10,375 bases of DNA, from the NCBI GenBank assembly GCA_900542565.1, contig UQOC01000069.1:1-10375 (forward strand), read 5' to 3'. The stretch is from an uncultured Eubacteriales bacterium. Its GTDB lineage: Bacteria; Bacillota; Clostridia; Peptostreptococcales; Anaerovoracaceae. Every line of letters begins with the position of its first letter. Positions within the stretch are counted from its first letter, which is position 1. Shown here piece after piece: positions 1-5,396 of this stretch. A program made the position numbers and the translations under genes. The notes under the pieces were generated by a model that had not been told where the DNA came from, ran no database searches, and worked only from the letters and a program-made list of their open reading frames with translations.

Positions 1-213
1 AGCTCTTCCGATGCCATGCTCAGCGCACATGATCGGTATGGCGAAGCAGAAAAATATCACCAGATAAGCTATGAGGAAGGCTCCGCCTCCGTTGAGGGTT
101 ACAACTCGTGGAAATCGCCAGAAGTCTCCGGCGCCGATGGCTGCTCCAAGCAAAGTGAGCAGTAGTCCTATCCGGCTGCTAAAGCCATGGCCCTTGTTTT
201 CTTTTTTGTCCAT
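1..213 (-). CDS. NSS/SNF-family sodium-dependent transporter, N-terminal 71 residues (runs off the window)
   Basis: This is the start of a neurotransmitter:sodium symporter family protein, an inner-membrane carrier that usually couples Na+ entry to amino-acid uptake. The 71 visible residues cover a short cytoplasmic N-terminus, TM1 (about residues 13-35) and TM2 (about 42-63). The family signature is clear: SRIG, GAGDFWRFPR, NGGGAF and the HGIGR end of TM2 align without gaps to the TM1-TM2 region of LeuT. The start ATG at 213-211 has AAAGGAG a few bases upstream. The residue aligning with LeuT Asn27, a Na1 ligand, is Asp30 here. A sigma-54 type promoter lies about 65 bases upstream. Its neighbours are amino-acid catabolic genes, so it probably imports their substrate; that substrate cannot be read from this fragment. 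The family call is firm and the substrate unknown. Confidence 0.9.
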   Translation of the reverse strand, partial: MDKKENKGHGFSSRIGLLLTLLGAAIGAGDFWRFPRVVTLNGGGAFLIAYLVIFFCFAIPIMCAEHGIGRA

Positions 214-253
214 TGCTCTCTCCTTTCATGATCTAAATAGGTGTCGCTTACCT

Positions 254-266
254 GTCTCAAAGAGAC
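254..266 (-). repeat. Short perfect stem-loop at the predicted 5' end of the transporter mRNA
   Basis: GTCTC and GAGAC form a perfect 5-bp inverted repeat around a 3-base loop, extendable by a wobble pair and a further C-G pair. The expected sigma-54 start is near 268 on the minus strand, so the hairpin would be the very first part of the transporter leader RNA. It could be a 5' stabilising stem or chance; it lacks a U tract in the right place for a terminator. Confidence 0.4.
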
Positions 267-278
267 GGTAATCTAAAT

Positions 279-294
279 TGCAACTTGTATGCCA
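279..294 (-). promoter_or_regulatory. Sigma-54 (-24/-12) promoter for the NSS transporter
   Basis: Read on the minus strand the site is TGGCAT-N5-TTGCA, compared with the consensus TGGCAC-N5-TTGCW. The GG and GC dinucleotides have the required 10-base spacing. The expected start is near 268, giving a leader of about 55 bases before the ATG at 213. This type of promoter needs a sigma-54 activator, and one is encoded at 3522-5324. Confidence 0.8.
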
Positions 295-322
295 AAGCCC
301 TTTAACAGGATTTTATGCTCAG

Positions 323-341
323 ACAGCAGATTTTCTTCTGT
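323..341. promoter_or_regulatory. Candidate activator-binding inverted repeat upstream of the transporter promoter
   Basis: ACAGCAGA and TCTTCTGT form an inverted repeat matching at 7 of 8 positions around 3 bases, about 30 bases upstream of the -24 box. The sequence TCAGACAGCAG starting at 319 closely matches TCAGACAGGAG on the minus strand inside the inverted repeat at 2341-2370, which lies between the other two sigma-54 promoters. Both sites fit ACAG-N11/12-CTGT. Reading this as the binding site of the local Fis-type activator is inference. Confidence 0.35.
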
Positions 342-522
342 TTTTTTACTCTTGAACGCCGTAAAACAGCATAAAAAATACCCGCAGTTCCGGAAGATGT
401 ATAATTTTTTTCACTTTTTTCTCTCCGCTTTATTTTTTATCCGGTCAAAATGCCAGCGGGTGTAGAATTATTTATACATTGAAACGGTGCTGGTGTGTAT
501 TTTTTTATACGATATGGGATCT

Positions 523-1968
523 TTACCTGAAACTGTCTTGTTTATCCAGTTCTGTCCGTAAAACTTCGCCAAGGACTTTTTTTACATAGGAACAGTCGGT
601 ATTGGTGTCTGCCGCCAGAAAGTCAATGTCCTCTGCCGTAAGCTTTCCACCGGCCTTTTCAGCGGTTTTCAGGATGAGCTTCCTGCGCATGTGGTCAAGG
701 TCAGCGTCTTTGCAGGCGAACAGACCGGGATCAGAAGGCAGTATTATGTTTTTGCCGGGGATATCCTCAGAGGACGGATCTCCAAATCTTATTTCTATCC
801 CGTTTTCCCGTGCAAAGGAAAGCTGCGGCTGGATATGTTTGCCTGCTCCTGTGTACTCGGTCTCTGTCACCACGATGATCTCCTCCTCCGGCAGTTCCCT
901 GGCAAGGGCAAAGGCGCATGCAAGGGCCGTGTTGCCGGCCGGTCCCCTTTCCAGACCTTCAAGGATCGCCAGCATTTCGGTCATATACATCACTTCACCC
1001 TGTGTGACGGTCACATAGCGGTCCATATACCTGAGTGGCCTTGCTGCACTTCTTGGTATATCCCCGCTGTCAGGATTCATGGCATGGGGTATGCCGAAAC
1101 CCGTGTGCCCTGTCGTGCATGACTTCATGTTAAACTGAGAATCGGAAGCCATGTGCAGACCTGTCAGATCGATGGATGCTCCAACGATCTTTGTATCTTT
1201 ATATCCGGATTTTTTCAGTCCCCTGGCCGCTCCGGTGACCATTCCGCCTCCTGCATAGGTACAGACCGCCATGGCAGGCTCTTTTCCATACCTGTTCCTC
1301 ACTTCCAGGCCTATTTCATATCCCAGTGTCTCAACACCTGCCACTCCAAAAGGCGAATACAAGGAGGCGTTGAAATATCCTGTATCCTCCATTATGGAGA
1401 GATGCTCATAGAACAGCTCAGGTCCTACGGTCAGCTGTATCACTTCAGCTCCCAGAGCCTCGCATTTCCTGGCTTTTTCTATGATCTCCGGCTGTCCTAC
1501 TCCTCTGGAATCATAGCACTCCTGTATGATTATGGCTTTCAGGCCCCTCATTGCGGCCTGAGAAGCTACGGCAGCGCCGTAATTGCCGGAGGTTGCGGCG
1601 ATCACACCCCCATATCCCTGTCTTTTCGCCTGTGCGACGGCCAGGGAAGCCCGTCTGTCCTTGAAAGACCCTGATGGATTTGCAGCTTCGTCCTTTATGA
1701 GGATGGTTGCTCCGTATCCGGGCCTTGAGTATTTCCTTGCCAGCTTTGTTATGTTGCGCAGTTCCAGCAGCGGTGTTTTGCCAACGCCTGTTTCCTCCTG
1801 TATACGGGCGGCCTGTTCCATATCAAAGCCTGTCGAAGCCATCAGGGCCTCATAGTCAAAAGCGGCTCTTCCTTTTTCAAACCTGCTGTAATCAAGTCCC
1901 AAGGCCTTTTTCATGATTTCCGCAGACCTTCCCATCACAGATTCGTAGTCCTTGGCCAAAGCCATCAT
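523..1968 (-). CDS. ortB: 2-amino-4-ketopentanoate thiolase, beta subunit (PLP-dependent)
   Basis: OrtB is the PLP-carrying subunit of the thiolase that cleaves 2-amino-4-ketopentanoate with CoA into alanine and acetyl-CoA, the last step of clostridial ornithine fermentation. The 481-residue protein has the fold type II (threonine synthase-like) layout: NPSGSFKDR with the likely Schiff-base Lys103, a TSGNYG loop at 127-132 that would bind the substrate carboxylate, and the phosphate-binding loop YAGGGMVTG at 238-246. The GHTGFG segment (287-292) and the C-terminal helical tail after about residue 425 are consistent with OrtB rather than true threonine synthase. The start ATG at 1968 overlaps the ortA stop by four bases (ATGA), with GGAGGTG just upstream; a second ATG follows at once. 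The overlap implies translational coupling to OrtA. Adjacency to ortA makes the assignment strong; the exact substrate in this organism is not proven. Confidence 0.88.
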   Translation of the reverse strand: MMALAKDYESVMGRSAEIMKKALGLDYSRFEKGRAAFDYEALMASTGFDMEQAARIQEETGVGKTPLLELRNITKLARKYSRPGYGATILIKDEAANPSGSFKDRRASLAVAQAKRQGYGGVIAATSGNYGAAVASQAAMRGLKAIIIQECYDSRGVGQPEIIEKARKCEALGAEVIQLTVGPELFYEHLSIMEDTGYFNASLYSPFGVAGVETLGYEIGLEVRNRYGKEPAMAVCTYAGGGMVTGAARGLKKSGYKDTKIVGASIDLTGLHMASDSQFNMKSCTTGHTGFGIPHAMNPDSGDIPRSAARPLRYMDRYVTVTQGEVMYMTEMLAILEGLERGPAGNTALACAFALARELPEEEIIVVTETEYTGAGKHIQPQLSFARENGIEIRFGDPSSEDIPGKNIILPSDPGLFACKDADLDHMRRKLILKTAEKAGGKLTAEDIDFLAADTNTDCSYVKKVLGEVLRTELDKQDSFR

Positions 1969-2267
1969 TTTTCACCTCCATACATTATCTCTCTGAGCTG
2001 TTTATCGATTTCTATCATCTCAGGTACGAATTTACCGTAACTGTGGGTATAGTGGGGATTTTCCTCTGTCAATATTCCCTGCTCCACTCTGCCGGAAGCA
2101 GTTTTTACATGCACCGTATCTCCCATATGTCCTTCTTCATCCAGCAGGGAGCCTTTTACCCACATCTCAAAGTCGCATTTTTGAGTGTCATCGGGAAGTC
2201 TTGCTGTTCGTTGGTCCGCCTTCAGGATGACATCGTGTATGCGCACCCAATCGCCTTTTTTGGCCAT
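1965..2267 (-). CDS. ortA: 2-amino-4-ketopentanoate thiolase, alpha subunit
   Basis: OrtA is the small partner of OrtB; the two together form the active 2-amino-4-ketopentanoate thiolase in the cytoplasm. The 100-residue length matches the family. The family pattern is visible: GDWVRIHDVIL at 5-15, the D-T-Q-K / WVKG segment at 27-39, GDTVHVKTASGR at 49-60, and the NPHYTHSYGKFVPE segment at 70-83. The ATG at 2267 has a strong AAAGGAGGG ribosome binding site. It is the first gene of the ortAB unit and is transcribed divergently from the racemase gene. A sigma-54 promoter at 2330-2315 would give a leader of about 37 bases. In known ornithine fermenters ortAB sits with orr, oraS/oraE and ord; none of these is visible here. 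Confidence 0.87.
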   Translation of the reverse strand: MAKKGDWVRIHDVILKADQRTARLPDDTQKCDFEMWVKGSLLDEEGHMGDTVHVKTASGRVEQGILTEENPHYTHSYGKFVPEMIEIDKQLREIMYGGEK

Positions 2268-2314
2268 CTGTTGTGTCCCTCCTTTAAAAGTTTTAATATA
2301 TATTTATCGGGAAA

Positions 2315-2330
2315 AGCAATTTTCATGCCA
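2315..2330 (-). promoter_or_regulatory. Sigma-54 (-24/-12) promoter for ortAB
   Basis: On the minus strand this reads TGGCAT-N5-TTGCT with the correct GG-to-GC spacing. The expected start is near 2304, 37 bases before the ortA ATG. It faces away from the racemase promoter at 2381-2396, and only 50 bases separate the two -24 boxes. Confidence 0.8.
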
Positions 2331-2340
2331 TGTAATGGTA

Positions 2341-2370
2341 TGTCACAGGCTCTCAGCCTCCTGTCTGACA
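2341..2370. promoter_or_regulatory. Candidate shared activator site between two divergent sigma-54 promoters
   Basis: Nested inverted repeats lie here: outer arms TGTCA and TGACA, middle arms CAGG and CCTG, and inner arms AGGCT and AGCCT around CTC (2347-2359). The site sits about 10 bases from both -24 boxes. Its minus strand shares TCAGACAGSAG with the region upstream of the transporter promoter. A Fis-type enhancer-binding protein usually binds inverted repeats, often further upstream than this, so the role is inferred. Confidence 0.45.
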
Positions 2371-2380
2371 TGGGAGCCGT

Positions 2381-2396
2381 TGGCACAGTAATTGCT
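2381..2396 (+). promoter_or_regulatory. Sigma-54 (-24/-12) promoter for the racemase-regulator unit
   Basis: TGGCAC-N5-TTGCT is a perfect match to the core consensus, with a preceding T. The expected start is near 2407, inside a T9 run, giving a leader of about 85 bases before the ATG at 2492. The downstream unit includes the activator gene itself, so positive autoregulation is likely. Confidence 0.87.
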
Positions 2397-2491
2397 TGAT
2401 ATTTTTTTTTAAAGGAACCGATATGATGTGGGGAAATTTATCTTCTCCGCAGCATAATATTTAATGGTTAAGTTTCAAGGAGGAAATTTCA

Positions 2492-3499
2492 ATGAACGGA
2501 AAAAAAGTTTTCAGGACCATCGAAACCCATACCCTCGGACAGCCTACCCGCAATATCGTAGGAGGTTTTCCCCATGTACCGGGCTCTACGATGGCAGAAA
2601 AATTCATTTACATGAAAGAAAACGAGGACTGGTTCCGCAAACTGCTGTCCTACGAGCCCAGAGGCAACGACTATATGTCCTGCACCCTTATAACAGAGCC
2701 CTGCCTGCCGGAAGCCGATGTGGGAGTCCTTTATTTTGAAACCAGCGGCTGGCTGCCCATGTGCGGCCACGATACCATGGGTGTGGCGGTTGCCCTTATT
2801 GAGACAGGAATGGTCGATGTTACCGAACCTGTTACGGTCATCAGGCTTGACACAGCGGCCGGGCTCATAACGGTGGAGGCAAAGGTGGAAAACGGCGTTG
2901 TCCAGGAAGTTTCTTTCACCAATGCCCCTGCTTTTGTCCTGCGCCAAGATCTTACGGTAGAGACCAGGGATTTTGGCTTCCTTACCATGGATGTCTCATG
3001 GGGAGGCAATCTCTACGCTATCCTTCCGGCTGATTCTGTCGGTATACCTATCTGTCCGCAAAACGGCGCCCGCCTCGTTGAAGCGGCCCAGTCCATAGCT
3101 GCGGATATCAACCGTCAGGTGGATTTTCGCCACCCTGATCTGCAATTTGTTGAGCAGGTTACCCATGTGGAGTTTTACGGAGAGCCCAAGACCGTCGGCG
3201 CAGACATCCAAAACTGCGTCGTTGCTCTGCCAAAGACCGTCGACCGGTCGCCTTGCGGCACCGGGACTTCTGCAAAATCGGCTGTCCTTTACAATAAAGG
3301 CAGGTTAAAAGTGGGAGAAAGCTTTGTCCACGAGAGCATAATCGGCTCTCTGTTCAGGTGCGAGATAGTTGATACGGCCACAGTAGCGGGCTTTCCTGCT
3401 GTTGTGCCGAGGGTGACCGGCAATGCCTGCATACAGGGCTTTGCAACATGGATACTTGATCCAAAGGACACTTTCCCTGAAGGTTTTCTCCTTGGATAG
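2492..3499 (+). CDS. Proline racemase / hydroxyproline epimerase family protein
   Basis: This is a PLP-independent amino-acid racemase or epimerase that uses two cysteines as a proton relay. Both are present: Cys91 in MCGHDTMG and Cys255 in DRSPCGTGTSA. The second Cys is Thr in trans-3-hydroxyproline dehydratases, so a racemase or epimerase reaction fits better. The length of 335 residues is normal, and the GGN segment (171-173) and the C-terminal GNACIQGFATWILDP region fit the family. The ATG at 2492 has AAGGAGG eight bases upstream. It is the first gene after a perfect sigma-54 promoter and is 22 bases upstream of the activator gene. Proline or hydroxyproline would be the default substrate. 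The divergent ortAB genes suggest instead that it may adjust the C2 configuration of a compound on the route to 2-amino-4-ketopentanoate; that is inference. Confidence 0.9.
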   Translation: MNGKKVFRTIETHTLGQPTRNIVGGFPHVPGSTMAEKFIYMKENEDWFRKLLSYEPRGNDYMSCTLITEPCLPEADVGVLYFETSGWLPMCGHDTMGVAVALIETGMVDVTEPVTVIRLDTAAGLITVEAKVENGVVQEVSFTNAPAFVLRQDLTVETRDFGFLTMDVSWGGNLYAILPADSVGIPICPQNGARLVEAAQSIAADINRQVDFRHPDLQFVEQVTHVEFYGEPKTVGADIQNCVVALPKTVDRSPCGTGTSAKSAVLYNKGRLKVGESFVHESIIGSLFRCEIVDTATVAGFPAVVPRVTGNACIQGFATWILDPKDTFPEGFLLG

Positions 3500-3521
3500 A
3501 TGATATATAGGATCGGCAGCT

Positions 3522-5324
3522 ATGAATACTTCTGGAAAAGATAAACAGACAACATATCTCAATATAGAAATTTCCAATAATGAACCCACATTTACCGATG
3601 CAAAAACAGCCGCAAAGATCATCTTTGATTTTCTTGTGACAGAGCGTGGCCTTCAAGACGAGCCCCTCGCTTTGTGCTTCTGCGACGGCAGCGTGGTTTC
3701 AGCCTTTCCCCATGGGCAGGAAGCATCAGATGATCTCCATGGCTTGCAGCAGGCCGCCGCAAGCCATGCCGGAGCCGGGTTTCCTCCGTCCGGCTCAGAC
3801 GGCGGCGCCGTCGGAGGATATGGTTTTTTCATCGCAGCAGGTAGTGGAAAAGCAGTCAAGGCTGCGGCCGAAAAACTTAAAAGTGATTTTGAGCTGCTGT
3901 TTTCCGCTTTCGGCCATAACCAGCAACTGCGGGAATTCATCTTTGACGGCCTTGATGCACTGCCAAACTCAATATGCGTGTACGATAAGGAGCTCCGGCT
4001 TTTGTATGCCAACTCTGATTTCTGCGACTATCTGCACATCAAAGACCGGGAAGCTGAACTGGGCAAACACATCAATGATGTGCTCCACACCTGCGGTACA
4101 CGGTTCACATCCATAAAAAAGCCCCACAGCTATCTCAAAGTAAACGATGTCATAAAATACGGCAAACCTGTCATCGACTGGGAAGTTGAGGTCACCAGCG
4201 ATAAGAGTCCAGGGGAATGCATGATCGCTTCCAACGATATGTATCCGCTTTTTGACACTCGCAACGAGGTCAGCGGCGTTGCTGAAATTTCCAGATCCCG
4301 CAATACAAAGATAAATCAGGTCCGTGATACCCTGGGGCTTGTTGCTGATTATACTTTTGAGGACATTCTCGGAAACAGCAGGCCTATGCAAGATGTGAAG
4401 AAGCTTGCCATGTCCTTTGCCATAAGCCCTTATAATGTGCTGATATATGGTGAAAGCGGCACGGGGAAAGAGCTTTTCGCCCAATCTATACATAATTACA
4501 GCACCCGCAGGAACAAGCCTTTCGTTGCCATCAACTGCGCCAGCATATCTCCTGAGCTCATAGACAGCGAATTATTTGGATACGAAAGCGGCGCCTTTAC
4601 AGGCGCCTCCAAAAACGGTCATGTAGGAAAGATTGAATTGTCCAACGAAGGCACCCTTTTCCTCGATGAAGTGGCCGAACTTCCTCTCCATGCGCAGACA
4701 AGGCTGCTGCGCACTCTTGAGACCGGGCAGATAACCAGGCTCGGCGGCAGCCGGAATATATCTGTAGATGTAAGGGTGATCGCTGCTACTAACCGATCAT
4801 TGGAAAAAATGATAGAAGAGGGGCTGTTCCGTGAGGATCTGTATTACAGGCTCATGGTCCTTAATATAACGATACCGCCTTTAAGAGAGCGGCCAGAGGA
4901 TATAATCCCCTGCTGTGAGTTTTTTCTCCGGCAGGCCATGCGCACCAACACAGCAGGTAAAAAGACCATTGAAAAAAATGCCATGAAACTTCTGCTTGGT
5001 TATGACTGGCCCGGCAATGTCAGGGAACTCCGCAACATAATCAACAGAGTTTATGTCATGTCATCATCTTCTGTCATATCAAGAGAATCACTGATCGCCG
5101 CTTTCCAGTTCAACAATCCCCATTACAGCGGTCTGACCGCAGAAATGACCCCGGCTGAAATGCTCCGCGAAAAACAGCTTGAGATCAGCCGTTCCTACGC
5201 CTCTCTGCTCAAGGAAGCCCTGCTGCTGGCAAGCGGCAACAAGGCAGAAGCAGCCAAGCTCATGGGCGTATCTCGAAAGACGATCTACAACATGCTGGAA
5301 AAATATAAGGAATATCTGAAATAA
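3522..5324 (+). CDS. Sigma-54-dependent transcriptional activator (N-terminal domain, PAS, AAA+, Fis HTH)
   Basis: This 600-residue enhancer-binding protein remodels sigma-54 RNA polymerase by ATP hydrolysis. From the N-terminus it has an unrecognised domain (about 1-130) with a Gly/Ala-rich stretch, a PAS-like sensor (about 141-260, LPNSICVYDKELRLLYAN), and an AAA+ domain (about 280-515). The AAA+ domain shows Walker A GESGTGKE 310-317, the sigma-54-contacting GAFTGA loop 357-362, Walker B GTLFLDE 377-383, AATNR 421-425, FREDLYYR 437-444 and WPGNVREL 496-503. A Fis-type helix-turn-helix ends the protein (about 572-598). All catalytic parts look intact. The architecture resembles PrdR-type regulators of amino-acid fermentation. 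It follows the racemase gene by 22 bases with only a weak AGGA as ribosome binding site, so translation may be modest. Three sigma-54 promoters in the window are its obvious targets. The ligand sensed is unknown. Confidence 0.93.
   Translation: MNTSGKDKQTTYLNIEISNNEPTFTDAKTAAKIIFDFLVTERGLQDEPLALCFCDGSVVSAFPHGQEASDDLHGLQQAAASHAGAGFPPSGSDGGAVGGYGFFIAAGSGKAVKAAAEKLKSDFELLFSAFGHNQQLREFIFDGLDALPNSICVYDKELRLLYANSDFCDYLHIKDREAELGKHINDVLHTCGTRFTSIKKPHSYLKVNDVIKYGKPVIDWEVEVTSDKSPGECMIASNDMYPLFDTRNEVSGVAEISRSRNTKINQVRDTLGLVADYTFEDILGNSRPMQDVKKLAMSFAISPYNVLIYGESGTGKELFAQSIHNYSTRRNKPFVAINCASISPELIDSELFGYESGAFTGASKNGHVGKIELSNEGTLFLDEVAELPLHAQTRLLRTLETGQITRLGGSRNISVDVRVIAATNRSLEKMIEEGLFREDLYYRLMVLNITIPPLRERPEDIIPCCEFFLRQAMRTNTAGKKTIEKNAMKLLLGYDWPGNVRELRNIINRVYVMSSSSVISRESLIAAFQFNNPHYSGLTAEMTPAEMLREKQLEISRSYASLLKEALLLASGNKAEAAKLMGVSRKTIYNMLEKYKEYLK
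3738..3812 (+). repeat. Three consecutive perfect inverted repeats inside the activator gene
   Basis: CATGGCTTGC/GCAAGCCATG (3738-3747 and 3759-3768) is a perfect 10-bp stem with an 11-base loop. GAGCCGG/CCGGCTC (3772-3778 and 3790-3796) is a perfect 7-bp stem, also with an 11-base loop. GACGGC/GCCGTC (3798-3803 and 3807-3812) is a perfect 6-bp stem around 3 bases. They lie in the GC-rich part that codes for the Gly/Ala-rich stretch of the N-terminal domain (about residues 73-97). They would fold in the mRNA; any function is unknown. Confidence 0.6.
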
Positions 5325-5343
5325 AGGACGCTGATGCAACACC

Positions 5344-5375
5344 ATCTGCCGGGTTTTGCGGAAAACCCGGCAGAT
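5344..5375. terminator. Long perfect hairpin between convergent units
   Basis: ATCTGCCGGGTTTT and AAAACCCGGCAGAT form a perfect 14-bp stem around GCGG, 19 bases after the activator stop and 21 bases past the end of the minus-strand ABC gene. Its position suits a shared terminator for both directions. There is no U tract outside the stem on either strand; the only T run is inside the arm, so intrinsic termination may be inefficient or need a factor. Confidence 0.65.
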
Positions 5376-5396
5376 ATGTCAGAGAAATCCAAAGCC

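Larger units (their letters stand above)
214..522. other. Intergenic region between the transporter start and the ortB end
   Basis: This is 309 bases without a credible gene. It holds the transporter's ribosome binding site, its sigma-54 promoter (294-279), a leader stem-loop (254-266) and a candidate activator site (323-341). The part from about 345 to 522 is AT-rich with several T runs and a short TTCCGGAA palindrome near 389-396. I see no convincing intrinsic terminator for the ortAB unit, which reads toward the transporter, so readthrough into the transporter is possible. Confidence 0.5.

Noticed and set aside
71..271. Plus-strand open frame of 66 codons at the left edge
   Set aside because: It overlaps the transporter start and its promoter region in antisense, has no ribosome binding site, and shows no family features.
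382..462. CCCGC and GCGGG arms as a terminator after ortB
   Set aside because: The arms are about 70 bases apart with no following T tract on the minus strand, so this is not a credible intrinsic terminator.
1153..1674. Open frame of 173 codons on the plus strand
   Set aside because: It lies wholly antisense to ortB, which has clear motifs and a ribosome binding site.
523..1968. Threonine synthase or cysteine synthase
   Set aside because: Fold type II motifs are shared, but the overlapping OrtA gene and the OrtB-like C-terminal tail point to the thiolase subunit.
2324..2342. Palindrome CATGCCAT-GTA-ATGGTATG as the activator site
   Set aside because: It overlaps the -24 box of the ortAB promoter and no similar copy is seen near the transporter promoter, so the repeat at 2341-2370 is the better candidate.
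2492..3499. trans-3-hydroxy-L-proline dehydratase as the function of the racemase-family protein
   Set aside because: The second catalytic position is Cys255, not the Thr found in the dehydratases, so a two-base racemase or epimerase mechanism is retained.
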